A DNA stretch of 64,000 bases, taken from 39-52-133 sp035531075. Lineage in GTDB: Bacteria > Pseudomonadota > Gammaproteobacteria > Burkholderiales > Gallionellaceae. Positions 1 through 8,892 of the stretch are shown piece after piece. The stretch's first letter is position 1. Each line of letters begins with the position of its first letter. The notes under the pieces are model-generated. The model was not told the origin of the DNA. It searched no databases and saw only the letters and a program-made list of their open reading frames with translations. A program made the position numbers and the translations under genes. The DNA lies in the NCBI GenBank assembly GCA_035531075.1, contig DATKTO010000026.1:62001-126000 (forward strand), read 5' to 3'.

Positions 1-511
1 CGTCAAAATAGCCACGAACATCCATGAGAAGATAGGGATATTCCACGATGCGCGCGGCAATTTTCAGTCCGGTATCATTGGCTCCGACGATCACGACAGA
101 ACGCATCTCTCCCACCCTGCGTAGCGTAGCAGCTATTTTGCGTACGATAAGATGGCTGACTAAGAGGGCGATCGGCGTGAGGAGGAACCAGGTTAAGATA
201 ACCTGCTCAGAATATCGGTAGGTGAGTTTGGTCGCATATCCTAAAAAGACCAAAATGGTGATTATGATTGCCCAGCCAATAAGCGTATCGCTGATATAAG
301 TCAACAGCCTACCATTACGCCATGTGCGATATAGATTCGTTTGCTCGTAAATGTATGATGATATGAAAAACGTGATGATAATCAGAAGCAGATAATCACC
401 AGTGAAAGACTCATCGTATAACCATGTAAGCAGAATCAACAACCCCCAGATCATAAATGGATCAAGTAATCGCTTAAAAAATGCGATTACAGGAATGTCA
501 TTAACGTTCAT
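1..511 (-). CDS. Undecaprenyl-phosphate sugar phosphotransferase (WbaP/WcaJ-like), N-terminal part, cut by window edge
   Basis: The reverse strand reads open from an ATG at 511 to the window edge (about 170 codons), starting MNVNDIPVIAFF. Four hydrophobic segments are visible (around residues 17-32, 40-57, 70-92 and 102-122). A Rossmann-like stretch with VVIVGANDTGLK follows. This is the usual N-terminal half of polyisoprenyl-phosphate hexose-1-phosphate transferases, which load the first sugar onto undecaprenyl phosphate in the inner membrane to begin exopolysaccharide repeat-unit synthesis. The catalytic C-terminal domain lies outside the window, so substrate and completeness cannot be judged. 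The neighbouring UDP-sugar enzymes and PEP-CTERM protein fit an exopolysaccharide locus. Confidence 0.75.
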   Translation of the reverse strand, partial: MNVNDIPVIAFFKRLLDPFMIWGLLILLTWLYDESFTGDYLLLIIITFFISSYIYEQTNLYRTWRNGRLLTYISDTLIGWAIIITILVFLGYATKLTYRYSEQVILTWFLLTPIALLVSHLIVRKIAATLRRVGEMRSVVIVGANDTGLKIAARIVEYPYLLMDVRGYFD

Positions 512-1267
512 TGGTTTTTAGACTCGTAACGTACGTTGGTCATCGTGCAATCCTCAAGAGTCAAGCAATAAGACCTGATTTACATTAAGTTTTCAAAGAT
601 GTTTATTTACTTTGGCCTTGAATGTGTCAAAAAATGTGGCCAATTCTCCAAACGTAACTTTCTGTCGTTTAAACCCGGTTTTGTGAGTAACTGCTACTCC
701 ATAAACAAAACAATCACCAGAATGAAATTCAAAACCGGTTAATAAAATTGTTAATTCTAATATTTGAATTTAACTATCACATAAAATTTATGAGCTATAT
801 ATAGGTAATATCCTTATATTTATCACTCATAAAATAATTATTATTCATACTCATGCAAATATAATTTTTTACGCAGAATTAGATTCACAAGACGACTAGA
901 CGCATGGGTTGTACAGCGCTGATATTATTTTAATTAGTATCAATATTGAACTAGCTGAAACTAGGATAGTTATACTATTTTTTAAAAATAGTGTAATCCT
1001 GACATACTATAAAAAAAGTATTTCCTGCTCATGCAAAGCGCTTTGTTCGGGCGTAGATTCATTTCCTAACGAAATCAATAGACAAACTTCGGATTGTATA
1101 AACCGAGGGAGGATTGTTGTGCCCTGCTTTTCGTACTCATCAATAGCTGTAGTTGAATACAGTTAGATAGAAAACTCACCTATAAACAGCGCAATGAAAC
1201 TCCTTTGATTTAATCCTGTTCCACAAATATGTGGATGTCTGGATTGCTTTATTTACGGGAGATAATC
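512..1267. other. AT-rich stretch without a convincing gene
   Basis: About 750 bases lie between the sugar transferase (transcribed leftward) and the PEP-CTERM gene (transcribed rightward). The stretch is markedly AT-rich. The longest open frame (909-1166, TTG start) has no ribosome-binding site and no recognisable motif, so it is not called. The promoters of both flanking genes should lie here. A 9-bp perfect inverted repeat is at 974-992. Confidence 0.6.
974..992. repeat. Perfect 9-bp inverted repeat with 1-nt centre
   Basis: ACTATTTTT at 974-982 pairs with AAAAATAGT at 984-992 around a single T. Imperfect pairing extends outward to about 964-1000 (AGGAT ... ATCCT). It lies in the noncoding region before the PEP-CTERM gene. 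Function unknown; it could be an operator or the base of an RNA hairpin. Confidence 0.45.
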
Positions 1268-1756
1268 ATGAGGCTTTCAGTTACAAAAACATTTTATGCA
1301 CTCTTAGCTGCAGGATTATTAGCTATCAGTAACGTAAGCCACGCGGCAGTTTACGATTTTGGAACCTTCCCGACAGAATCTGGTGGCTATACGTCACCAA
1401 ATTCCTTTCAGTCAGCCACTTTTTCGCAACCGGCAGCAACTGATGGCGGAGAAGGCGTTTTAAATTTCATGCTGAGCATTAAAAGCAATTTTTTCAGTGA
1501 TTTTGGAGATAAAGTATTTATGGGCTCAATGAGTTTTGACATCACCCCAGATGCTTCTGTAGAAGACTCAATTCATTGGGGCAATGGAAGCAGATCGTCA
1601 AATATAGGCCTTACGGTGAAAGGGATTGACGTAGCCTATTCTGCATCATACGTGCCTGTTACGTCCCCTATTCCCGAGCCAGAAAGCTATGCCATGATAA
1701 TTGCAGGACTAGGCCTGATTGCATTTACGGCCCGTCGCAGAAAGATTAATGCCTAA
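1268..1756 (+). CDS. PEP-CTERM sorting-signal protein
   Basis: A 162-residue secreted protein. The N-terminus (MRLSVTKTFYALLAAGLL, then AISNVSHAA) is a Sec signal peptide. The C-terminus carries the tripartite PEP-CTERM signal: PEPES, a hydrophobic helix (AMIIAGLGLIAF), then the basic tail ARRRK. Such proteins are exported and processed by an exosortase and are usually linked to exopolysaccharide or biofilm matrix, which agrees with the EPS-type genes on both sides. The middle domain is not recognised. The ATG at 1268 was chosen because GGGAG lies just upstream and the signal peptide starts there; an in-frame ATG at 1229 would add 13 unlikely residues. No exosortase gene is in the window. Confidence 0.85.
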   Translation: MRLSVTKTFYALLAAGLLAISNVSHAAVYDFGTFPTESGGYTSPNSFQSATFSQPAATDGGEGVLNFMLSIKSNFFSDFGDKVFMGSMSFDITPDASVEDSIHWGNGSRSSNIGLTVKGIDVAYSASYVPVTSPIPEPESYAMIIAGLGLIAFTARRRKINA

Positions 1757-2013
1757 TGACGTGCTGTGTCGGCGGCATTTAGGATTTTTGGTTATTTTGA
1801 GCTTCAGCATGAAATGTTTCTGGCAGAATTGTCCTGTGATATTTTCAGGCCTGCGCTTAGCCATAAAGTTTTTCATTTACTCATTTACATATATATCATG
1901 TTGTGATATGTTTTAAACAGGCTTGAAGTTCGCCTGTCTCTCTGCTGCACTATCTATTTCCTGGCTCTTTTCAGGCTGCAGCATCTCCTCAACATCTAGA
2001 ATGGAGGCACATC

Positions 2014-2586
2014 ATGAAACCGTTTGATTATCCGAAAATGATATTTTCTTATCACACTGGCTGGGATGAGTTGCGCGGGATTCATCCCTCGATCGGAAAG
2101 GTATCTGTCGGCATGGTTTTACCGCTCTCGCTATTGCCAGCATTAATGATTGCGCTGGCCGGATACTTGCACGGCAACTATTACGAACCTGGCGTTAGCC
2201 TGCAGCGCTGGTACGACGTGGCGGGTCTATTTTTTCTGGCAGAGCTGGCGACTGTGCCTTTAATGGCCTGGGTCATTCATTTGATCGCAAAAGAGAAAGG
2301 TCATCCCATCCATTTTCATGACAGCTACCTGCTGGCCGCCGTAACACCTATCCCATTGTGGCTATCTGCGCTGTCGCTCCTGCTGCCGAATCTGCAGTTC
2401 AATGCGGCAATTGGATTGCTCGGACTGGTGGCCTCTGGAAGCCTGCTATACCATGGCGTGAGCACCATCTTGGGCATCAAGGAAGCGCTGGATGTCCAGG
2501 ATGTGACGTACAAGGTTTTCGCCGTAGGGGCAATCGCCTGGGGTGTATTGGTCGCATTGGTGGTGCTGCCTACCATCGGAGTGTAA
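2014..2586 (+). CDS. Yip1-family multi-pass membrane protein
   Basis: A 190-residue protein with about five hydrophobic segments (roughly residues 32-50, 69-90, 104-124, 129-150 and 166-188). It starts MKPFDYPKMIFSYHTGWDEL, an amphipathic N-terminus typical of bacterial Yip1 proteins, which often open with a short region before the membrane core. The start has a strong GGAGG site (atggaggcacatc before ATG). Function in bacteria is unknown. The gene stands alone between the PEP-CTERM gene and the convergent epimerase. The Yip1 assignment is by overall pattern, not a diagnostic motif. Confidence 0.65.
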   Translation: MKPFDYPKMIFSYHTGWDELRGIHPSIGKVSVGMVLPLSLLPALMIALAGYLHGNYYEPGVSLQRWYDVAGLFFLAELATVPLMAWVIHLIAKEKGHPIHFHDSYLLAAVTPIPLWLSALSLLLPNLQFNAAIGLLGLVASGSLLYHGVSTILGIKEALDVQDVTYKVFAVGAIAWGVLVALVVLPTIGV

Positions 2587-2684
2587 GCGGAGTCGCAGGC
2601 CCGATAAGCACGCAATCGAGCCTGGACGTATTGGCCTTTGTTTTTTCCAGAATAGCGTCAGCAGCATCCGTTCGAGCAGACCAA

Positions 2685-3692
2685 TTAAGCCTGGTAGTAC
2701 TTTAGATACCACGCTACAAATTTTCCTATCCCCTCCGGCAGCGTAGTGGATGGTGTAAAACAGACTGCTCTTTTTAGATCGTCTATGTCGGCACAGGTTG
2801 CAACGACATCACCCGCCTGCATTGGCAACATGTTCTTTTCTGCTTTCTTACCCATGGCATGTTCCATGGCTGCAATAAACGTCATTAGCTCAATTGGCTT
2901 ATGGTTGCCAATGTTGTATATACGATAAGGTGCAAAACTGGTCCCGGGATCCGGGCTTGCAGTGTCATATGCAGAATTTGGAGTAGCCACTTGATCCAGT
3001 ATCCGCACGACACCTTCGACGATGTCATCAACATAGGTAAAATCGCGCTGCATTTTTCCTTCGTTGAATATATCAATGGAACATCCTCGCAAGATCGCAC
3101 CCGCAAATAAAGAGGGAGACATGTCGGGTCTACCCCAGGGGCCGTACACGGTAAAAAAGCGCAGCCCTGTCGTGGGTAGACCATAGAGGTGACTGTAGGT
3201 GTGCGCCATCAACTCGCCGGCTTTCTTTGTTGCCGCATAGAAACTGACCGGATGGTCAACATTCTGATGCACAGAAAAAGGCATATTGGTGTTTGAACCA
3301 TAGACGCTTGAACTGCTTGCATAGACCAGATGCTCCACCTTGTTGTGACGGCAACCTTCCAGAATATTCGTAAAACCAACAATATTGCTATTTATATAGG
3401 CATGGGGATTCTGCAAAGAATAGCGCACGCCCGGTTGTGCCGCCAGATTGACGACACTGTGGAATTTTTCGCGGGCGAATAATGCATGCATTGCAGGAGT
3501 ATCTGAAATATCGAGCTTCAAGAAGCAGAATTTTGCGTAGTGATTAAGCTGTTCCAGCCTGTCATATTTCAGTTTTACGTCGTAATAATCATTAATGTTG
3601 TCTACGCCGACTACTTCATCTCCGCGCTCCAACAGTTTTATCGCCACATGCATCCCGATAAATCCAGCCGCACCAGTCACTAATATTTTCAT
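2685..3692 (-). CDS. UDP-glucuronate 4-epimerase (NAD-dependent epimerase/dehydratase)
   Basis: A 335-residue extended short-chain dehydrogenase. The NAD-binding motif GAAGFIG is at residues 7-13, and the active-site Tyr/Lys pair sits in YAATKK after an SSSSVYG segment. The DNINDYYDVKLK stretch near residue 31 is characteristic of the CapI/LspL group, which interconverts UDP-glucuronate and UDP-galacturonate. The upstream gene on the same strand, 26 bases away, is UDP-glucose 6-dehydrogenase, which makes the substrate. The pair is therefore very probably one operon giving UDP-GlcA and UDP-GalA for surface polysaccharide. Confidence 0.85.
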   Translation of the reverse strand: MKILVTGAAGFIGMHVAIKLLERGDEVVGVDNINDYYDVKLKYDRLEQLNHYAKFCFLKLDISDTPAMHALFAREKFHSVVNLAAQPGVRYSLQNPHAYINSNIVGFTNILEGCRHNKVEHLVYASSSSVYGSNTNMPFSVHQNVDHPVSFYAATKKAGELMAHTYSHLYGLPTTGLRFFTVYGPWGRPDMSPSLFAGAILRGCSIDIFNEGKMQRDFTYVDDIVEGVVRILDQVATPNSAYDTASPDPGTSFAPYRIYNIGNHKPIELMTFIAAMEHAMGKKAEKNMLPMQAGDVVATCADIDDLKRAVCFTPSTTLPEGIGKFVAWYLKYYQA

Positions 3693-3718
3693 ATGTTAAA
3701 AGGTCGAATATATAGCGG

Positions 3719-5023
3719 TTAGCGTCCAACGCAGTGGTATTCAAAACCGTGCGCGGACATAATCTCATGCTCGTAAACGTTACGCAGGTCGATGAATATT
3801 TTCCCCCTCATCAGCGACTTGACTCGCTTCAGATCAAGCCCGCGGTACTGATTCCATTCAGTCATCAGTACTACCGCATCCGCACCATCGAAAGTCTCAT
3901 AAACACCATCGCAGTACAGTATTTTCTCGGAAAGTAGCTGTTTTGCCTCCTTCATGCCTTCCGGATCATGGGCTCGTATGATTGCCCCTTTGTCCATTAA
4001 AGGCGGAATAATCGCAAGCGAGGATGCATCGCGCATGTCATCAGTCTCAGGTTTAAAGGTCAAACCTAATACTGCAATCGTTTTTCCTGACTCTGTTCCC
4101 CCGAGAGCACTGCGAATTTTTTTTACCATACGCGCTTTTTGCGCCGCGTTTACCTCCACTGCTGATTCAACTATCCTGCAAGATGCACCATGCTCTTGAG
4201 CAATTCTGATCAGCGCCAGCGTGTCCTTAGGAAAACATGAGCCTCCATAACCTGGGCCGGCGTGTAAAAACTTCCTGCCGATGCGGTTATCCATTCCCAT
4301 TCCTTTCGCTACGTCATGTACATCAGCACCAACTGCCTCGCAGAGTATGGACATTTCGTTAATAAAACTAATCTTGGTCGCGAGAAATGCGTTGGAGGCA
4401 TATTTAATCAGCTCAGCGCTTTCCAGTGTGGTCACGAACACAAGCGTTTCGATCAGGCTGAGAGGCCGATATAACTCGCGCAACAGCGCCTCAGCGCGCT
4501 GATTATCTACGCCGATGATTACCCTGTCTGGTCTCATGAAATCTCCAATAGCGGAGCCTTCACGCAAAAACTCGGGATTAGACGCGACATCAAAATCGGC
4601 ATCTGGGTTTTCATCCTTGATTATTCTTTGTACTTGCCTCGCCGTTCCAACAGGAACAGTCGATTTGTCTACGATTACTGTATAGCCTTTCAGATGTTTG
4701 GCTATTTCCTTCGCTGCGGCATATACGTAGCTAACATCTGCATGCCCATCGCCACGTCTTGTTGGTGTGCCGACTGCAATAAAAATAAGATCTGCATCAG
4801 CAACTGCCGAATTCATATCCGTCATGAAGTTCAGTCTACCGGTCTTGACATTCTTTTCAACCAGCGCATTTAGGCCGGGCTCATAGATTGGAATATTACC
4901 CGCTATCAGATCATTTATTTTTTTCTCATCAACATCCATGCAGCTTACATTGGCTCCAAATTCAGAAAAACATGCACCGGAAACCAATCCTACATATCCG
5001 GCTCCGATCATCAAAACATTCAT
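3719..5023 (-). CDS. ugd: UDP-glucose 6-dehydrogenase
   Basis: A 434-residue enzyme that oxidises UDP-glucose twice with NAD to UDP-glucuronate. It opens MNVLMIGAGYVGLVSGACF (glycine-rich NAD site). Around residues 250-265 it carries the catalytic-cysteine motif GPGYGGSCFPKDT, complete here. The C-terminal UDP-binding domain includes GLTFKPETDDMRDA. The start at 5023 has a GGAGAG ribosome site; an in-frame upstream ATG at 5062 would add a non-homologous extension. It leads directly into the UDP-glucuronate epimerase gene. Confidence 0.93.
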   Translation of the reverse strand: MNVLMIGAGYVGLVSGACFSEFGANVSCMDVDEKKINDLIAGNIPIYEPGLNALVEKNVKTGRLNFMTDMNSAVADADLIFIAVGTPTRRGDGHADVSYVYAAAKEIAKHLKGYTVIVDKSTVPVGTARQVQRIIKDENPDADFDVASNPEFLREGSAIGDFMRPDRVIIGVDNQRAEALLRELYRPLSLIETLVFVTTLESAELIKYASNAFLATKISFINEMSILCEAVGADVHDVAKGMGMDNRIGRKFLHAGPGYGGSCFPKDTLALIRIAQEHGASCRIVESAVEVNAAQKARMVKKIRSALGGTESGKTIAVLGLTFKPETDDMRDASSLAIIPPLMDKGAIIRAHDPEGMKEAKQLLSEKILYCDGVYETFDGADAVVLMTEWNQYRGLDLKRVKSLMRGKIFIDLRNVYEHEIMSAHGFEYHCVGR

Positions 5024-5269
5024 AAACGCTCTCCATATTTTTTCTTGTAATTCTCCAACCATATCAAAAAAAATATCTGCGTTATAAAAATATTTTGATA
5101 AAGATCAGGGTCAAAATTTACCCGTTTTAAATACTCCATAAAATTTCAATAAATGGATTATTGTCTTTGGCACTTGAATTATTTGCCTTTAACATCAAGA
5201 TTGAAAAGTGATAGCTGGTTTAATTTTTCAGCTTATATAGATCTTTGAAAACACTAATTCATAAATAAT

Positions 5270-6319
5270 ATGAAAATATTGGTTACGGGTGGCGCAGGTT
5301 ACATTGGATCGCACACTTGCATTGAGTTAATGAATGCAGGACATGACTTGATCGTTGTAGATAATTTTTCCAACAGCAAGCCGGCAGTTTTGGATCGAAT
5401 TCGTGAAATATCAGGTAGGTCATTTACTTTTTTTATGGCCGATATTAGAAACAAAAAAGAAATGGAGAATATTTTTTCTCAGAGAAATATCGACGCGGTG
5501 ATACATTTTGCAGGATTGAAGGCTATCGCCGAGTCCTTAGCAGAACCATTTATTTACTACGACACAAATGTCAGCGGTAGTTTAGTGTTATTCCAGGTCA
5601 TGCAAAAATTTGGAGTAAAAACACTTGTATTCAGTTCTTCCGCTACGGTATATGGCGATCCTGCCAGTGTTCCAATCTTTGAGAGTTTCCCACTTAGTGC
5701 GAACAACCCATATGGAAGAAGCAAGTTGATGATCGAGGAAATTCTGCGTGACATCTCAGTAGCAGATCATTCATGGCGCATTGCATTATTACGTTATTTC
5801 AACCCAGCAGGTGCCCATGAAAGTGGTTTAATCGGAGAGGATCCGAACGGCATCCCAAACAATCTGCTTCCGTACATTGCACAGGTTGCAGAGGGGCGGC
5901 TGGAAGCCTTATCGGTATATGGTGCTGATTACCCAACCATCGATGGCACCGGAGTAAGGGACTATATTCATGTAGTCGATCTTGCCATTGGCCATGTCAA
6001 AACATTCAACAAACTGCAAAATCAGACAGGTGTATTCACCTACAACCTCGGTACCGGGCGTGGAAATAGCGTGCTGGAGATGATTCGTGCCTTCGAGTAC
6101 GCCAGTGGACGCCAAATTCCTTTCAAGATTGCGAAGCGTCGCAAGGGAGATATCGCAGTCTGTTATGCATCTACTGAATTGGCAGAACGTGAACTAGGCT
6201 GGAAGGCCGAGCGAAATATTGAACAAATGTGCGCTGACTCATGGAAATGGCAATCTACACATAGAGCGCAGACTCAAACCTCAAATGCATCGCTTTCTGT
6301 TGGGCGTGAAGGGGGCTGA
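5270..6319 (+). CDS. galE: UDP-glucose 4-epimerase
   Basis: A 349-residue protein that interconverts UDP-glucose and UDP-galactose. MKILVTGGAGYIGSHTC is the NAD fold. SSSATVYG and NPYGRSK give the Ser and the YxxxK catalytic pair, and FNPAGAHESG plus GTGVRDYIHV are hallmark GalE segments. Length matches the family apart from a short Ser/Gln-rich C-terminal tail. It is transcribed divergently from ugd. No strong Shine-Dalgarno is visible before the ATG, but the family N-terminus aligns exactly there. Confidence 0.93.
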   Translation: MKILVTGGAGYIGSHTCIELMNAGHDLIVVDNFSNSKPAVLDRIREISGRSFTFFMADIRNKKEMENIFSQRNIDAVIHFAGLKAIAESLAEPFIYYDTNVSGSLVLFQVMQKFGVKTLVFSSSATVYGDPASVPIFESFPLSANNPYGRSKLMIEEILRDISVADHSWRIALLRYFNPAGAHESGLIGEDPNGIPNNLLPYIAQVAEGRLEALSVYGADYPTIDGTGVRDYIHVVDLAIGHVKTFNKLQNQTGVFTYNLGTGRGNSVLEMIRAFEYASGRQIPFKIAKRRKGDIAVCYASTELAERELGWKAERNIEQMCADSWKWQSTHRAQTQTSNASLSVGREGG

Positions 6320-6356
6320 ATTTTGAGTAATCCTTATTCTTTTTTGTTGAAACTCT

Positions 6357-6635
6357 TCATTCATCGGCACCATACAACACGCGCACGATGGTTATCAAAT
6401 CGTTGTCTTTTTTGTAGACTGCGATAAAAGGCATGCCCGTAATGACGACCTCCCTTGTTCCATCACAGCCGCCTTCTCGGCCACTGCCGGGTAGAGCCAC
6501 CAGATTATTTAACTGTATTTTAAGTTCCGATACCACACGCATGGCTGACGCTACGCTATCCTGAAGTTGGATATTAGAAGCAATGGCAAAAATATCTCGT
6601 TCGGCTTCCGGGGTAATTTCAAGTTTGTTTGCCAT
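6357..6635 (-). CDS. ParE/RelE-family toxin
   Basis: A 92-residue protein starting MANKLEITPEAERDI. Toxin-fold hallmarks are the LPGSGREG turn, GTREVVITGMPF and the C-terminal VRVLYGADE strand. ParE-family members of type II toxin-antitoxin systems poison gyrase, and RelE relatives cleave mRNA; the sequence alone does not separate them, though the GREG..GTRE pattern is ParE-like. The ATG at 6635 overlaps the 3' end of the upstream antitoxin-like gene by 17 bases, the usual translational coupling of such pairs. Confidence 0.8.
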   Translation of the reverse strand: MANKLEITPEAERDIFAIASNIQLQDSVASAMRVVSELKIQLNNLVALPGSGREGGCDGTREVVITGMPFIAVYKKDNDLITIVRVLYGADE

Positions 6636-7065
6636 CAATACGGGATTCCAATTCATTGAAGAAGTCATTTACTGGGCGCGTCATCCCCTCATCGGCAGAC
6701 TTCAAGCCGATTTCAACTTGTTGGCGAAACCATTTATCTCGCTCCACAGCTTGATTAACCTTCTTCATGGCTTCTTTTCTATCCGGGCGTTTTCGACCGG
6801 CGTCCTTCATTTGTTCCGGATCATAATTCGCCATGTCCACATTAAAGCGGCCTATGCCAATTGTCTTGCGCAGGTAATCGACAACTGTATCCATCGAGCG
6901 AAAAAAGCGAATCTTGCCGGTCCTTGCTGTAAGCACTTTTTCTGTCTCTCCGTACTTGACCGCAATATAAAATCCACTTGCCTCTCCCACTACCGATGCG
7001 GATCGTATGGCATCGGCTTCTACCAAAGTTTTTAGTGTGGTTTGAGAAATTTTGTCATCAGCCAT
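6619..7065 (-). CDS. Antitoxin-like protein paired with ParE-type toxin
   Basis: A 148-residue charged protein. Residues about 10-75 form a compact region (FYIAVKYGETEKVLTARTGK, then a DTVVDYLRKTIGIGRF segment). The C-terminal third is helical and charged (KKVNQAVERDKWFRQQV, then DFFNELESRI), like short PaaA/ParD-type antitoxins that wrap ParE. It is larger than a classic antitoxin (about 70-90 residues), so it may fuse a regulatory or partition-associated domain to the toxin-binding tail. The start has AGAGG seven bases upstream. The upstream 240 bases contain AT-rich inverted repeats (GAGCA ... TGCTC at about 7093-7112) that could be the autoregulatory operator. The role is inferred from the overlap with the toxin gene. 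Confidence 0.65.
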   Translation of the reverse strand: MADDKISQTTLKTLVEADAIRSASVVGEASGFYIAVKYGETEKVLTARTGKIRFFRSMDTVVDYLRKTIGIGRFNVDMANYDPEQMKDAGRKRPDRKEAMKKVNQAVERDKWFRQQVEIGLKSADEGMTRPVNDFFNELESRIDGKQT

Positions 7066-7302
7066 AAATAACCTCTATATACATACAACGGAGAGCAGTT
7101 TAAACATTGCTCGGTTAAATTAATAGTCATTAAATTAATATTTAAATTGTTGTTTAGCTTCAGCTATCGTCCGGTATTTATTTTTTATTTCCAGCGACTT
7201 GGAATGTAGCATTTGTCAACAATGGTGGTGATGCTTAAGAGGATTAAGCAATATAATATTAATGACTTAGCGGACCTGCTGTTTCATTCAACTGCACGTT
7301 AG

Positions 7303-8607
7303 TTACGTTGTGCCGAACTTGGTTTCCACCATGACACCAATTTCTTTGAGGAAGGGGGTCGGCAATATACCACCAGCGCAGACAATGATTCCATCATTTG
7401 CTAATGTCACTTCCTTTGTTTCGTGATTCAGCACCACGTTATCTTGTCCAACACGTTTGACCGTTGATTTGAGCATGATTTTGATTTTCCCCTTCTCGGC
7501 CAGAGCATTCAGGCGATCACGATTTTTCTGTTTCCCGCGTCCAAATGCCTCGCTGCGATAAGACAGCGTAACGGTCGTATCCGGCTCCTCCGCAATGGCG
7601 ATGGCAGCCTCCAGCGCACTGTCTCCTCCGCCCACTACCAATACATGCATGTTGCGGTATTGTTCAGGATCAATTAATCGGTAAACTACTTTCGGCAAAT
7701 CTTCACCAGGTACCTCAAGTTTGCGCGGTGTACCACGTCGACCGATCGCAAGCAGAATGGCCCGAGTTTGATAGCTCTGTTTCGTACTTTTGACGATGAA
7801 GCCATTATCGGATTTATTGATGGTCTCCATGCGCTCGTTATAATTTATTTTCATACCGGTTTTTTGTATGACTTTATCCCAGAACTCCAGCAATGCCTCC
7901 TTGCTGATCTCGCCCATCTTGACTTGCCCGATAATCGGTAACTTGACTGGGGCGGTCATTGCTATCTTATTGCGAGGGTAATGGAAAATTGCACCGCCCA
8001 GTGAACTCTCCTGTTCGAGGGTGACATAGCGTAATTTTTTTTCAATCGCGCCCAGAGTACCTGCCAGACCGGCAGGACCTGCCCCGATAATGACTACATC
8101 AAGTGGATGAGCACTGTTCTTCAGCTTGCTGATGGAATCCATGGCCTGGCTTCCCTGGCTGGCTGATTTGCGTATGAGTCCCATGCCGCCCAATTCGCCA
8201 GCGATAAATATGCCCGGCACGTTTGTTTCAAAATTGGGGCTGATTTGGGGAATATCCATTCCCCTTTTCTCAGTGCCAAATACAAGAGAAATCGCATCAT
8301 GCGGGCAGGCAGCCATGCAAGCGCCGTGTCCTATGCAGATGGTAGGATGAATTAGCACAGCTTTGCCTTTGATTATCCCGATAGCGCCTTCAGGGCAGGC
8401 AGATACACAAGATGCTGAGCCCAGACATTTATTATGATCAATCAAGGGATGCAGCGAGGAAGGCTCGGTCAGACCTGCCTCCAAAACTTCCTTGAGTTGC
8501 TCCATCGCGCTGGACTCTTTGCGACTTCGGTTATAAAAGTAAAAAAACAACACTACTGCAAACGGTATCAAATATATTTCAAGACCATGAGTTTCAATAT
8601 TCAACAT
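7303..8607 (-). CDS. Membrane-anchored 4Fe-4S-type ferredoxin/FAD-NAD(P) oxidoreductase
   Basis: A 434-residue protein in three parts. An N-terminal membrane anchor (residues about 10-26, ending in RSRK) comes first. A double ferredoxin-like region follows, with NKCLGSASCVSACPEGAIG and CIGHGACMAACPHDA (about 60-110). Last is a thioredoxin-reductase/YpdA-like flavoprotein with two dinucleotide sites (VIIGAGPAGLAG and VLVVGGGDSALEAA). In both cluster motifs the usual second Cys is replaced (Ser, His), leaving three Cys per motif. It probably passes electrons between NAD(P)H and a membrane or redox-protein partner; the partner is unknown. It is divergent from the multiheme cytochrome genes, sharing a 285-base control region, which suggests a role in the same redox system. 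Confidence 0.75.
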   Translation of the reverse strand: MLNIETHGLEIYLIPFAVVLFFYFYNRSRKESSAMEQLKEVLEAGLTEPSSLHPLIDHNKCLGSASCVSACPEGAIGIIKGKAVLIHPTICIGHGACMAACPHDAISLVFGTEKRGMDIPQISPNFETNVPGIFIAGELGGMGLIRKSASQGSQAMDSISKLKNSAHPLDVVIIGAGPAGLAGTLGAIEKKLRYVTLEQESSLGGAIFHYPRNKIAMTAPVKLPIIGQVKMGEISKEALLEFWDKVIQKTGMKINYNERMETINKSDNGFIVKSTKQSYQTRAILLAIGRRGTPRKLEVPGEDLPKVVYRLIDPEQYRNMHVLVVGGGDSALEAAIAIAEEPDTTVTLSYRSEAFGRGKQKNRDRLNALAEKGKIKIMLKSTVKRVGQDNVVLNHETKEVTLANDGIIVCAGGILPTPFLKEIGVMVETKFGTT

Positions 8608-8821
8608 TGATTTAATCCGATTTGTATAAATATGAATAAGATTCTGAGAATTGCGCGAGCAACTGCAAAAGATACCTGTTTTCTAACAATTATCAGGCTG
8701 GCGCAGAATAAATTTTATTTTATATAACATATAGTTGAATCTATTCAATACCGACTCCCCAAATGGTATTTCTCCCCGGACATTCTGTCGCATATTACCA
8801 AGCAATCATTAAATGCGCTAC

Positions 8822-8875
8822 CACCGAAAGATTCGGTGTATTATTATTTTAAGATCGGATGCCAGTCACCGAATC
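8822..8875. promoter_or_regulatory. Candidate operator with three CACCGAA half-sites
   Basis: CACCGAA (8822-8828), an AGA spacer and TTCGGTG (8832-8838) form a perfect 7-bp dyad. A third half-site, CACCGAATC (8867-8875), is the exact inverted copy of GATTCGGTG (8830-8838). They lie just before the start of the first cytochrome-cluster gene and in the region shared with the divergent oxidoreductase. No known regulator is recognised. Confidence 0.5.
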
Positions 8876-8892
8876 TATTTCTCACTTACTTT

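Noticed and set aside
909..1166. 85-codon frame in the AT-rich gap
   Set aside because: TTG start without ribosome site, no motif, unusual composition.
5180..5215. Possible sigma-54 promoter (TTGGCAC ... TTTGCC) between ugd and galE
   Set aside because: The GG and GC elements are 14 bases apart instead of 10.
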